A stretch of 55,789 bases of DNA from Alphaproteobacteria bacterium (lineage in GTDB: Bacteria; Pseudomonadota; Alphaproteobacteria; Micropepsales; Micropepsaceae), in the NCBI GenBank assembly GCA_021324545.1, contig JAJPIX010000003.1:1-55789 (forward strand), in the 5' to 3' direction. The translations under genes were made by a program, and so were the position numbers. How positions within the stretch are numbered: position 1 is the stretch's first letter; each line of letters begins with the position of its first letter. Positions 26,150-35,203 of this stretch are shown here, in pieces. The notes under the pieces were generated by a model. The model was not told where the DNA came from. It did not search any database and saw only the letters and a list, made by a program, of their open reading frames with translations.

Positions 26150-27625
26150 ATGAGCCTTGCCGAAGCCAGAGTTCCCCAGCCGGGCTACGCCCCTTCCCAA
26201 TCCCCTGTCGAAACGGAGATGCGCCGGGTGCTGGAGGCCCAACGCCGCGCCCATCTGAAGGCCGGCCCGCCCAGCGCGGAAAAACGGATCGAGTGGCTGG
26301 ACCGCGCCATCGGCCTTCTGGCCGGCCACAAGGACGCGATCTGTGACGCGCTGCGGGAGGACTTCGGCAACCGCTCGGTGCATGCGACCCTGCTCACCGA
26401 TGTCTCCGGCTCCATCGGGCCGCTGAAGCACGCCAAGGCGCATGTGAAGCAGTGGATGAAGCGCGAGAGGCGCAAGGTGGAACCGTTTCCGCTGGGCCTG
26501 CTCGGCGCCAAGGCCTATGTCGAATATCAGCCCAAGGGCGTGGTGGGCGTGATCAGCCCGTGGAATTTTCCGGTCAACCTGACGTTTGCGCCGCTTGCCG
26601 GAATTTTCGCGGCGGGCAATCGCGCCATGATCAAGCCGTCCGAATTCACGCCGCGCACGAGCGAGCTGATGCAACGGATGTTCCGCTCGGCCTTCGATGA
26701 AACGGAAGTGGCGGTGTTCACCGGCGGACCGGATGTGGGCGCGGCTTTCTCCAGGCTGCCGTTCGATCATCTGCTGTTCACGGGCGCAACATCGATTGCC
26801 TATCACGTGTTGCGCGCGGCGGCGGAAAATCTCGTTCCCACGACGCTCGAACTGGGCGGCAAGTCCCCCGTTATCGTGGGCCGCTCCGCCGACATGCAGC
26901 TCACCGCCAAGCGCGTGATGATGGGAAAAACGCTGAATGCGGGACAGATTTGCCTCGCGCCCGATTATGTGTTCGTGCCGAAGGAGAAGGTGCAGGATTT
27001 CGTGACTGCCGTGGACGGCAGCGTGCGCGCGATGTTCCCCACGATAAAGGACAATCCGGATTACACCTCCGTCGTCAACCAGCGCCATTACGACCGTCTG
27101 ATGGGATATCTGGACGACGCCAAGGCGAAGGGTGCCAGGATCGTGGAGATCAACCCCGCGCGCGAGGATTTCCGGCAGCAGCCGTTCCACAAAATCCCGC
27201 CGACGCTGATCCTTGACCCCACTGACGACATGAAGGTGATGAAGGACGAGATTTTCGGGCCGCTGTTGCCGGTCAAGACCTATGACCGCCTGGAAGAGAC
27301 GATCGAATATGTGAACGATCATCCGCGGCCGCTGGGGCTTTACTATTTCGGCGACGACGGCGCGGAGCGGGAGCGCGTGCTTTCGCACACCACTTCGGGC
27401 GGCGTTTGCGTCAACGACGTGATCATGCATGTTTCGATGGAAGACCTGCCGTTTGGCGGCATCGGGCCGTCGGGCATGGGCGCCTATCACGGCGTGGACG
27501 GATTCAGGACTTTCAGTCATGCCAAGGCCGTGCTGCAGCAGACGAAGCTGGACGTGACGGCGCCGTTTCGCCCGCCCTATGGCGAAAAGGTGCAGAAACT
27601 GCTCGACGGCCAGATCAAGCGCTAG
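26150..27625 (+). CDS. Aldehyde dehydrogenase, coniferyl-aldehyde type
   Basis: NAD(P)-dependent aldehyde dehydrogenase, 491 residues. The nucleotide-binding block is VGVISPWNFPVNLTFAPLAG, the glutamate base is in TLELGGKSP and the catalytic Cys is in LNAGQICLAPDYV near residue 265. The short N-terminus and the C-terminal sequence GIGPSGMGAYHGVDGFRTFSH place it with coniferyl/medium-chain fatty aldehyde dehydrogenases (CalB-like) rather than betaine or succinate semialdehyde enzymes. The exact substrate is not determinable. Divergent from the GGDEF gene with a 146-bp gap. Confidence 0.93.
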   Translation: MSLAEARVPQPGYAPSQSPVETEMRRVLEAQRRAHLKAGPPSAEKRIEWLDRAIGLLAGHKDAICDALREDFGNRSVHATLLTDVSGSIGPLKHAKAHVKQWMKRERRKVEPFPLGLLGAKAYVEYQPKGVVGVISPWNFPVNLTFAPLAGIFAAGNRAMIKPSEFTPRTSELMQRMFRSAFDETEVAVFTGGPDVGAAFSRLPFDHLLFTGATSIAYHVLRAAAENLVPTTLELGGKSPVIVGRSADMQLTAKRVMMGKTLNAGQICLAPDYVFVPKEKVQDFVTAVDGSVRAMFPTIKDNPDYTSVVNQRHYDRLMGYLDDAKAKGARIVEINPAREDFRQQPFHKIPPTLILDPTDDMKVMKDEIFGPLLPVKTYDRLEETIEYVNDHPRPLGLYYFGDDGAERERVLSHTTSGGVCVNDVIMHVSMEDLPFGGIGPSGMGAYHGVDGFRTFSHAKAVLQQTKLDVTAPFRPPYGEKVQKLLDGQIKR

Positions 27626-27667
27626 TTTCGCCGCAAAACAACCCAATTTGCCGGCAAGCGTTGCGGC

Positions 27668-28054
27668 ATGCATGCGCCCGCCCGGCAGACAGGATTTGTT
27701 GAAGACGAGTTGGCCCGCCTTTCGTGGCTGGCGGACCTTCTGGATTCGCGCTTTCGCATTCCGGGCACCGATACCCGCTTCGGGCTCGACCCGCTGATCG
27801 GGCTTGTGCCGGTGGCCGGCGATGCGATCGGCGCAATCGCAAGCCTCTACATCGTGGCGCGGCTTTCGAAGCTGGGTCTTTCGCACTGGACCAAGCTCAG
27901 AATGATCATGAATATCGCCATCGATTTTTTCGCCGGCAGCGTGCCGGTGGCGGGCGATGCCTTCGACGTGGCGTACAAGACGAACAGGAAGAATGTGGCG
28001 CTGGCGCGCCATGCGCTGAGCCGGGGAAAAGCCTGCCGTCGCGCCCAGCGATGA
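27668..28054 (+). CDS. DUF4112 membrane protein
   Basis: 128-residue protein of the DUF4112 family, recognised by FRIPGTDTRFGLDPLIGLVPVAGDA and a later repeat of PVAGDAFDVAYK. Two amphipathic or membrane-spanning hydrophobic stretches are present, around residues 42-65 and 80-100. The C-terminus is basic. Function unknown in the family. It lies 42 bp after the aldehyde dehydrogenase. Confidence 0.85.
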   Translation: MHAPARQTGFVEDELARLSWLADLLDSRFRIPGTDTRFGLDPLIGLVPVAGDAIGAIASLYIVARLSKLGLSHWTKLRMIMNIAIDFFAGSVPVAGDAFDVAYKTNRKNVALARHALSRGKACRRAQR

Positions 28055-28215
28055 GCGCGGACCGCGGGGGGTATCCGGCTCCGGCCGCTCGACCAGGATT
28101 AACCTTTGCTCATGAATCTGCCCGCAGGCACCCGTTCCCTGTGCAGGGCCGGCCGAATTGGGTTTACCGCGCCCATCAAGGCGAAATAGGCTTCCGTCCA
28201 ATGGGCGAGGGGGCA

Positions 28216-29112
28216 ATGCGGGTTGGTATTTGGGCAGCGGCCCTGGCGGCGGGCCTTGGCCTTTGCGGTGCTACACAGGCGCAACCCGCGTCCGGCACAG
28301 GCGACAGGCTTGCCCTGTTTCAGGAAAAGACGATTTTCCACTCCGGCCTGCGCGGCACGCACACGGTCGCGCTGACCTTCGACGACGGGCCCAACCTCTA
28401 TACGCCCGGCGTTCTTGACGCGCTCAGGGCCAACAATGTGAAGGCGACGTTCTTCATTGTCGGCCGGATGGCGAAACTGTACCCGCAAATTCTCGCCCAG
28501 ATCGCGGCCGATGGCCATCTGCTGGCCAATCACAGTGCGTCCCATCCGGTTCTGGGCAAGCGCTACGATGCGCATCCGGAGCTTCTGATCGCGCAAATCC
28601 GCGACGTGAATGATGACATCGCGCCGCTGATGCCCGCAGGGACGAAGCTGTTTTTCCGCGCGCCCTATGGCTCATGGCACGCCGCGCATGCGGCCATTCT
28701 GAATGCCGACCCTGTGCTGCGAAATTACATCGGCCCCATCTATTGGGACATCGGCGGGCAGACGGTTATCGACAAGGACGGCTATGTCATGAGCTCGGCC
28801 GACTGGAATTGCTGGCGCCGCCGCTGGCCGGCCGATGTTTGCGCCAAGGGCTACATGCGCGAAATCCGCCGCGACAACGGGGGCGTGGTGCTGATGCATT
28901 GCATCCATTCGCAATCCGCTGCGCTGGTCGCAGCGGTCGTTCCGGCGCTCGTGCAGGAAGGCTACAGCTTCGTCCGGCTCGACCAGGATCCGGCCTACGA
29001 CCAATACCAGACGCCGCAGCCGCAGACCGCGCCGGTGATCGCCAGCGCCGGCGGAGAGAAGACGGCGGAGGCCCAGAAACTTCCGCCTCTGGGGCTCGAT
29101 TCTGTCCGCTAA
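28216..29112 (+). CDS. Exported polysaccharide deacetylase (NodB-like, CE4)
   Basis: 298 residues with a signal peptide (MRVGIWAAALAAGLGLCGATQA) from ATG 28216, chosen because GAGGGG lies just upstream; ATG 28201 is also in frame. NodB-domain motifs are all present: TFDDGPN (catalytic base and metal Asp), NHSASHP (H-x3-H metal ligands), RAPYGS, YWDIGG and a C-terminal VLMHCIHS. It removes acetyl from N-acetylated glycans outside the cytoplasm, probably peptidoglycan or an exopolysaccharide. The C-terminal tail is proline/glutamine-rich and low complexity. It is read from its own promoter in a 160-bp gap. Confidence 0.92.
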   Translation: MRVGIWAAALAAGLGLCGATQAQPASGTGDRLALFQEKTIFHSGLRGTHTVALTFDDGPNLYTPGVLDALRANNVKATFFIVGRMAKLYPQILAQIAADGHLLANHSASHPVLGKRYDAHPELLIAQIRDVNDDIAPLMPAGTKLFFRAPYGSWHAAHAAILNADPVLRNYIGPIYWDIGGQTVIDKDGYVMSSADWNCWRRRWPADVCAKGYMREIRRDNGGVVLMHCIHSQSAALVAAVVPALVQEGYSFVRLDQDPAYDQYQTPQPQTAPVIASAGGEKTAEAQKLPPLGLDSVR

Positions 29113-29122
29113 ACAAATACTT

Positions 29123-29138
29123 GGGGCAAACTTGCCCC
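29123..29138. repeat. Short palindrome after the deacetylase gene
   Basis: GGGGCAAACTTGCCCC forms a 6-bp stem with a 4-nt loop, 11 bp after the stop codon. No T tract follows on the rightward strand. It may be a weak stop or stabiliser. Confidence 0.4.
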
Positions 29139-29233
29139 GGCTATTCGATCACTTTGCCAGCCTTCAGGGTTATTTAAGCCCCATCGCATAAGTTGAACCG
29201 GCAAATCGCTACCCGCTGCGAAGGGGCGAGTAA

Positions 29234-29803
29234 ATGGCCAGTCAACAGGCGAATCTGACGAACGCAACCGCGTTGCTGGTCGATAGCGATCATTTTACGC
29301 GCGGGATCATTGCGCAAATGCTGCGCGGCTTCGGGCTGGAAGCGCCGGTGCTTCTTGGCACGGGCAAAGAGGCCCAGGATTTTCTCCTGCACAACTATGT
29401 GGACATCTGCATCATCGAGGCGATGCTGCCCGACATGATGGGCACCGATCTGGTGACTTGGATCCGCCGGCGCGAAGCCTCGCAGATCAGGTTTGTTCCC
29501 ATCATCGTCTTGACCGGATACACCCAGTTCAATCTCGTATCCGAAGCGCGGGACGCCGGGGCAAGCCTTGTCGTTAAGAAACCGGTATCCGCCCAGATGC
29601 TATGGGATCGCATTGTCTGGGCGGGGCGGTCGAACCGCGCGTTCATCGAAACGGCCGACTATGTGGGTCCCGACCGGCGTTTCCGCTCGCTGGGACCGCC
29701 GAACGGAATAGGCCGGCGCGAAACCGACCGCTCGCCTGCGCAGCCTGTCGAGCAGGCAGGCGAAGACCACGAAGAGCCGAACAGGAAGAAAGCCGCCGTA
29801 TGA
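29234..29803 (+). CDS. Receiver-domain protein with Glu at the phosphoacceptor position
   Basis: 189 residues. The receiver domain occupies about residues 8-125: acidic pocket D17/D19 in LLVDSDH, phosphoacceptor position E62 in CIIEAMLPDMMG instead of Asp, T94 in IIVLTGY and K116 in VVKKPVS. Glu at the acceptor site usually means the domain is not phosphorylated and may mimic an activated state. The C-terminal 60 residues are Arg- and Glu-rich, have no recognised domain, and contain a VGPDRRFR motif also seen in other small alphaproteobacterial regulators. The ATG has AAGGGGCGAG upstream. Its stop overlaps the next gene (ATGA), so the two are translationally coupled. Confidence 0.85.
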   Translation: MASQQANLTNATALLVDSDHFTRGIIAQMLRGFGLEAPVLLGTGKEAQDFLLHNYVDICIIEAMLPDMMGTDLVTWIRRREASQIRFVPIIVLTGYTQFNLVSEARDAGASLVVKKPVSAQMLWDRIVWAGRSNRAFIETADYVGPDRRFRSLGPPNGIGRRETDRSPAQPVEQAGEDHEEPNRKKAAV

Positions 29804-30303
29804 AGAAGAGTGACGCCAAGAAAATCGTGTATCCGAAGACTCGCCTGTCGGAATTGCTGGAGCAGCCCGGCGGCGTTGATCGCGATGCCGCCATAGCCGA
29901 AGCCACGCGCGCCATCGAGACTCTGCGCGAAGATTGTTCCGAAGCGATCGGCCAGAGCATTCGCGCGATTGAAGACGTCCTGGCCCGGAAAAAACAGGGC
30001 AGGCTTCCGGCCGGCGCCACGCGCGAAATCCTGTCGCACGCGGACCGGATTGTCACGCTCGCGGGGACCTATGGCCTGACAAACCTCGATGCGGTGGCCC
30101 GCGCCCTGTGCGACCTGATCGCCTTTCTGGAAAGCGCGGGCCTGAACACGGCAGCGCCGGTGGCTGTCCATGTCCAGGCGCTGCGGCTTGTGGCTCCGGG
30201 TGCTGCGCCGCTGCCGCCCGAGGAGATCGGACACATGCTGGCCGAACTGGCCAAGGTGTTGGCGCATTTCAGGGCGACGAATTTCCACTCGGCGAACGCC
30301 TGA
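29800..30303 (+). CDS. Unknown helical protein coupled to the Glu-receiver gene
   Basis: 167 residues, no signal peptide, almost wholly predicted helical and acidic. It starts at ATG 29800, overlapping the receiver gene's stop by four bases. An N-terminal segment rich in Lys precedes two helical segments (DAAIAEATRAIETLREDCSEAIGQ; REILSHADRIVTLAGTYGLTN). The latter has a His followed by Arg and Gly positions weakly like an Hpt phosphotransfer motif, but the spacing is off, so no family is claimed. Coupling suggests it binds the receiver-like protein. Convergent with the DUF885 gene two bases away. Confidence 0.75.
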   Translation: MKKSDAKKIVYPKTRLSELLEQPGGVDRDAAIAEATRAIETLREDCSEAIGQSIRAIEDVLARKKQGRLPAGATREILSHADRIVTLAGTYGLTNLDAVARALCDLIAFLESAGLNTAAPVAVHVQALRLVAPGAAPLPPEEIGHMLAELAKVLAHFRATNFHSANA

Positions 30304-30305
30304 GC

Positions 30306-32093
30306 TCAATCCACCGCTTCTTCGAACATCAGGGCGCGTACATACCGCACGGGCGGCGAGCCGAAAGACGTGACCGTGTCATGATAGCGTTTCAGGCTGA
30401 AGTCCTTCCCCCAGCGGTTTTCCGCTTCGAGCCGCAGGTTTCCATGTTCCGTCATGCCGACGAAGTAGGTGGGAAGCTGCGTGGAGCTTAGCTGCGCGCG
30501 CGTCCATTTGCCGGCTGCTTCGCGCTCCTGCTGGAAGGCCTTTTCCGTCATCAGCTTCATGGCTTCCTCGCGGCTCATGCCGTCCACGTGGATCGCCTGG
30601 TCCAGGATGGCGTTCAGAATCGAGCGCAGGTTGAGCTTGAGGTGCACGAGAATATAGAGCGGATCGCCGTCCAGATAATTCTGCTCGGCCATCAGGTTTT
30701 CGGCATAGCAGGCCCACCCTTCCACGAATGAGCCGGACGCCAGGATCGCGCGCAGAACCGAGGGATACTGATTGGCGTGCCAGAGCTGCACATAATGGCC
30801 GGGCATCGCCTCATGAACGATGAGCTCATGGATGTTGCGCGAATTGTATTCGCGCAGATAGGAATCGACCTGCGCCTCCGTCCAGTCGGCGGGAATGGGA
30901 TCGACCGCCACGAAAGTTTCCTGCCCCTTGTCCAAAGGCCCCGGAGAATCGCAATAGGCGCCGGCAACGCCTTGCTTGAATTTGGGCGTTTCGATCACCT
31001 TCACCGGCGCATCCGGCAGCGTGATCAGGTCTTTCTCGCGCACAAAGGCGGTGGTCTTGACGACCGCATCTTTGCAGGCCTGCACAAACTGGTCCCGCGC
31101 GGGTTTCTCCGCATAGGCAAGCTCAAGCGCCGCCGCAATTACCGCCTGCTGCTGGGCATCGGTGGGATTGGCCGGCGCGGGCGGCGCGTCCGGCTTGTCC
31201 TTCAGCACATTGCGCGCGATGTCGTACATCTTCGCGCGCGTGGCATCGAACGCATCCTGCGCGGCCTTGCGGATTTCCTGCCGCGACATGGGCGAGTTGA
31301 GCGCGAACGCCAGCTTCTGGTCGTAGAATTTGGCGCCGATCCGAAAATCGCCCCTGGCATTGGGCACCAGCGTCTTGTCGAGCCAGGCCTGATGCTCGAT
31401 GACGGCGTCCTTCAGCCTTGCCGCCGCGCGGTGCAGCGCTTTCCGCTCCGCGGCGGGCAACGCATTTGCCTGCGCAAGGATCACGCCATCCACCAGCTGG
31501 ACGATGCCGCCATTCTGCTTCGACACCGTTTGCGCATGAATGAGCGGCACGCGCGCGGGATCGAGCGCCGCGCGCGACTGCGCAAGCAGCATCGGCAGCT
31601 TTTCCATGCGCGCGGTGGCCGAGCGCAGCCGGTCGGGCAGGGGGGCGAATTCGCGCGCGACAAGCAGGTAAATGGAATCGCCCGCAAGCTCGGTATAGCC
31701 CTGAGGGTCCCACGCCCAGCTCTGGAAGACCTCATCGTCCCATTTGTCGAAGCGAAGCTGATTGTCCAGCATCGCGGCATCGACCTGGTTGGCGCGCGAC
31801 AGCCTGGCCCGGTCGATGGCTGCAAGACCCGAGAGAGTCTGATCGCGAAATTGCGCCCTGGCCCTGCGCCCGGCCTGGCTGACATCATCGAGTTCGTGAT
31901 CGTAGCGGTGTTCTCCGATCGCCGTTGCGAAGACCGGGCTCAGCCGCAAGGTTCCATCGAGCCACTGCCTGGCGAGATCGCGGAATTTCGAATCTTCGGG
32001 CGACTCCGGCGATGCCGCGGCAAACGACAGCGATGGAAGGGCGGCAGCGCCGAACATGGCCAGGACTGTGCGACGGGAGAGCGAATAGATCAC
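30306..32093 (-). CDS. DUF885 family exported peptidase-like protein
   Basis: 595 residues starting at a GTG (32093), where GAGGTG lies 5 nt upstream; the frame runs back to a TTG at 32117. A twin-arginine-containing signal peptide (LSRRTVLAMFGAAALPSLSFA) suggests Tat or Sec export. The DUF885 signature HEAMPGH is near residue 425 in IHELIVHEAMPGHYVQ, a zinc-peptidase-like motif, and ETFVAVDPIPADW and the C-terminal region fit the family. It lies 93 bp downstream of the third M13 gene on the same strand, and these may form one peptide-degrading unit. The enzymatic activity of the family is inferred, not seen. Confidence 0.88.
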   Translation of the reverse strand: MIYSLSRRTVLAMFGAAALPSLSFAAASPESPEDSKFRDLARQWLDGTLRLSPVFATAIGEHRYDHELDDVSQAGRRARAQFRDQTLSGLAAIDRARLSRANQVDAAMLDNQLRFDKWDDEVFQSWAWDPQGYTELAGDSIYLLVAREFAPLPDRLRSATARMEKLPMLLAQSRAALDPARVPLIHAQTVSKQNGGIVQLVDGVILAQANALPAAERKALHRAAARLKDAVIEHQAWLDKTLVPNARGDFRIGAKFYDQKLAFALNSPMSRQEIRKAAQDAFDATRAKMYDIARNVLKDKPDAPPAPANPTDAQQQAVIAAALELAYAEKPARDQFVQACKDAVVKTTAFVREKDLITLPDAPVKVIETPKFKQGVAGAYCDSPGPLDKGQETFVAVDPIPADWTEAQVDSYLREYNSRNIHELIVHEAMPGHYVQLWHANQYPSVLRAILASGSFVEGWACYAENLMAEQNYLDGDPLYILVHLKLNLRSILNAILDQAIHVDGMSREEAMKLMTEKAFQQEREAAGKWTRAQLSSTQLPTYFVGMTEHGNLRLEAENRWGKDFSLKRYHDTVTSFGSPPVRYVRALMFEEAVD

Positions 32094-32186
32094 GGTGACA
32101 CCTCGGGCGGAAAACAAGCGGGCGGGAAATGATCGGTCCGCGCGGCCGGCCGATCAAGCGCCAGGCCGCGCCTGAACGATGCAGTT

Positions 32187-34235
32187 TTACCACATACGCA
32201 CGCGGGCCTGCGGCGCGAGATAGAGCTTGTCGCCCGGTTTCACGCCGAATGCCGGATACCAACCGTCGATATTGCGCACCGTATCGGCGCGATATTGCGC
32301 CGGTGCGTGGCCGTCGGTCAGCAGCTGCTGGCGCAGCGCGGCTTCGCGCTCCTTCTCCCGCCAGCTTTGCGCAAAGGCGAGGAAAAACTGCTGATCGCCC
32401 GCGAGCCCCTGTTCCACAGGCGCCGGTTTTCCGCCAAGCGAGATTTTCCACGCATCGTACGACGCGGACAGCCCGGCGACATCGGCGATGTTTTCGCTCA
32501 GTGTCTGGTGCCCGTTCACGCACGCGCCCGCAAAGGGACAATATCCGTCGTATTGCTTCGCCAGCTGCTCGGCCGCGCCCCTGAAATGGGCGAAATCCTG
32601 CGACGTCCACCAGTTGTCGAGGCGGCCCAGCGAGTCGAACTGGCTGCCCTGATCGTCGAAGCTGTGGCTGATTTCGTGACCGATGGTCGCCCCGATCGAT
32701 CCGAAATTGACCGCAGCGCTCGCCTTCGGATCGAAGAACGGCGGCTGCAGGATCGCCGCCGGAAAATTGAGCGCGTTCTGCAGCGGCAGGTTGACGGCGT
32801 TCACCAGCTGCGGGTTCATCCACCACTCGCTGCGGTCAACCGGCTGATGCAGCTTGGCGAGATTGCGCCTGTACTCAAACAGTTCCGCCCGCTCGAAGTT
32901 GCCGAGCGCATCGCCGCGCACGACGGTGAGCGCGGAATAATCGCGCCACTTGTCGGGGTAGCCCACGCCCACTATCAGCGTCTGCAATTTGGCCTTGGCC
33001 TTTGCCTTCGTCTCGGGCGCCATCCAGGCCAGCGCATCGATGCGCTTGGCAAAGGCGGCCTTCAGTTGATCCACCATCGCCTGGATCTGCGCCTTCGAGG
33101 AGGGCGGAAAATATTTCGCGACATAAAGCTTTCCGACCGCGAACCCCAGCGCATTGTTTGTCGCCGCCACGGCGCGCTTCCACCGGTCCTGCAGTTGCGG
33201 CGTTCCCGAGAGCGTCTTGCCGTAGAAATCAAACCGCTCGGCCACGAATGCCTTCGGCAGCACGTTGGCGTTGTGGTCGATCAGATGGAACGTCAGCCAG
33301 GCCTTCCACACGTCGAGCGGCTCGCTGGCGACCAGCGCGGCTTCGCCAACGATCCCGTGCGGCTGCCACACGATCACCACCGGCTGATCGCCAAGGCCGG
33401 CGGCGGCAAAGAAGGCGTTCCAGTCAAGGCCCGGCGCCTTCTTCGCAAAATCCTCGCGCCGCCAGGGATTGTTCGCCTTGTGCACGTCTTCGGAATCGAC
33501 GCGGCTGGCATGCGCGGCGGCGATCTTCTTTTCCAGGTCGAAGATGGCCTGCGCCCTGGCGGCGGCGTCGGCAACGCCAGCAAGCTTCAACACATTGGAA
33601 ATGTGCCTGATGTAGGCCGCGCGGTCCGCCGCCATGTGCGGGTCGCTTGAGAGATAATATTCGCGGTCGGGCATGCCGAGCCCGCCTTGCAGCAGATAGG
33701 GCTCGTTGCGCGTGGCATCGTTAAGCCCGATCGTGATCCACACGCCGAAAATGTGATCGGTGTAGAAATCGGTGTTGTTGAGCGCATCGACATCGGCGCG
33801 AATTGTTCCGCCGAGATAGGCCGCGAGCGCCTTCTTGTCGGCAATGGCGGCGATGGCGGCGATTTCGGCTTTCAGCGGCGCAATGCCCCTGGCTTCGATC
33901 CCGGCCTCGTCCATGTAGCTGGCGTAATAATCGCCGATCTTCCGTTCCTCGGACCCGGCGGGCGCGTTTCCGGCCGCGGCCTGTTCCATGATCTCCCGAT
34001 TTTCGCGGTTGGTCTTTTCGGTCAGGATGGCTCCCAGGCCATAGGCGGCGCGATCGGGCGGAATGGGCGTGTTCCTGACCCAGGTTCCGTTCGCATAGGA
34101 GAAGAAGTCGTCGCCGGGCCTGATCGAATGGTCCATTCCCGCAAGGTCGATTCCCCGGCCGATATCCGATGGCAGCGCTGCGCCGGCAAACGCCATCGTG
34201 CCGGCCAATGCGTAGGCAAAAATCCTGGACGACAT
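32187..34235 (-). CDS. M13-family zinc metallopeptidase (neprilysin-like), copy 3
   Basis: 682 residues from ATG 34235, which has GGGGGAGA upstream; the in-frame start at 34286 has no such site. Signal peptide MSSRIFAYALAGTMAFAGAALP. The zinc motif is HEISH in TIGHEISHSFDDQG near residue 518 and the third ligand is in SENIADVAG. The C-terminus is RVRMW. It differs from copies 1 and 2 in having a Cys-containing insertion (DGYCPFAGACVNGH), which may form a disulfide. Probably exported. Confidence 0.95.
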   Translation of the reverse strand: MSSRIFAYALAGTMAFAGAALPSDIGRGIDLAGMDHSIRPGDDFFSYANGTWVRNTPIPPDRAAYGLGAILTEKTNRENREIMEQAAAGNAPAGSEERKIGDYYASYMDEAGIEARGIAPLKAEIAAIAAIADKKALAAYLGGTIRADVDALNNTDFYTDHIFGVWITIGLNDATRNEPYLLQGGLGMPDREYYLSSDPHMAADRAAYIRHISNVLKLAGVADAAARAQAIFDLEKKIAAAHASRVDSEDVHKANNPWRREDFAKKAPGLDWNAFFAAAGLGDQPVVIVWQPHGIVGEAALVASEPLDVWKAWLTFHLIDHNANVLPKAFVAERFDFYGKTLSGTPQLQDRWKRAVAATNNALGFAVGKLYVAKYFPPSSKAQIQAMVDQLKAAFAKRIDALAWMAPETKAKAKAKLQTLIVGVGYPDKWRDYSALTVVRGDALGNFERAELFEYRRNLAKLHQPVDRSEWWMNPQLVNAVNLPLQNALNFPAAILQPPFFDPKASAAVNFGSIGATIGHEISHSFDDQGSQFDSLGRLDNWWTSQDFAHFRGAAEQLAKQYDGYCPFAGACVNGHQTLSENIADVAGLSASYDAWKISLGGKPAPVEQGLAGDQQFFLAFAQSWREKEREAALRQQLLTDGHAPAQYRADTVRNIDGWYPAFGVKPGDKLYLAPQARVRMW

Positions 34236-34380
34236 GGTCTCCCCCCTGGACGGCGGCGATATTAGCCGACCCGAAACCCGCTTCAATTCACCACCGCGTC
34301 ATCGCGGGACGCTGTTTTTCGTGGCGGCCGCACGTTAGCTTTGCGTGCGATATGCCGGACCGGAATATACCGTGCAGAAG

Positions 34381-35139
34381 ATGCCAACGACCCATCGCGA
34401 GGCTGCGGAGCTTGTTCCGTTTCTGCGGGCGGCGGAGCGGGCGGTCATCTTTACCGGCGCAGGCATTTCGACCGAATCCGGCATTCCCGATTTCCGTTCG
34501 CCCGGCGGATTGTGGACCAGGATGGCGCCCATAGACTTTCAGGATTTCGTGGCGTCTCCCGAGATGCGGCGCGAAGCCTGGCGCCGGCGTTTTGCGATGG
34601 AAGAGATGTTCGCAAGCGTCAGGCCGAACGCGGGGCACCTGGCCGTGGCGGAGCTAGTGCGGCGCGGAATTGCAACGCACGTCATTACCCAAAACATCGA
34701 CAATCTGCATCAGGAATCCGGCATCGCGGCGGACAGGGTGATCGAAATCCACGGCAACACGCGCTATGCCAGATGCCTTCGCTGCGGCGCGCGCGCAGAA
34801 CTTCCGCCCATCCGCGCGCATTTCGAACGTCATGGCGAGCCGCCCGATTGCGATTTCTGCGGAGGCCTTCTCAAGACTGCAACGATCTCGTTTGGCCAGG
34901 CCATGCCGGAGGCCGAGATGGCGCGGGCGGAGGAAGCGACGCAGGCCTGCGACCTTTTTGTCGTGCTGGGCTCATCGCTGGTGGTCTATCCGGCGGCGGG
35001 ATTTCCCCGCGCCGCCAAGCGCAAAGGGGCCAGGCTTGTCATCGTCAACCGCGAACCCACCGATCAGGACAGTATCGCCGATCTGGTGCTGCACGCCCCC
35101 ATTGGCCCCACGCTTTCTGCGGCTGTTAACGCGTTGTAA
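34381..35139 (+). CDS. Sirtuin-type NAD-dependent protein deacylase
   Basis: 252 residues counted from ATG 34381; the frame also has GTGs at 34372 and 34345, so the start is unsure. Sirtuin motifs present: FTGAGISTESGIPDFR (NAD loop), TQNIDNLHQ, catalytic His in EIHGNTR, and zinc ligands CLRCG and CDFCGG. Late motif LGSSLVVYPAAGFP completes the NAD pocket. The short C-terminus is normal for class III/U bacterial sirtuins. It removes acyl groups from protein lysines with NAD. Located 64 bp before the ClpP paralogue. Confidence 0.92.
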   Translation: MPTTHREAAELVPFLRAAERAVIFTGAGISTESGIPDFRSPGGLWTRMAPIDFQDFVASPEMRREAWRRRFAMEEMFASVRPNAGHLAVAELVRRGIATHVITQNIDNLHQESGIAADRVIEIHGNTRYARCLRCGARAELPPIRAHFERHGEPPDCDFCGGLLKTATISFGQAMPEAEMARAEEATQACDLFVVLGSSLVVYPAAGFPRAAKRKGARLVIVNREPTDQDSIADLVLHAPIGPTLSAAVNAL

Positions 35140-35203
35140 GAACCGTAGACGCAAGGCTTTGGTTGGCTAGTATGCGATTCGCTTATCACAGGAGTTTTCC
35201 CCC

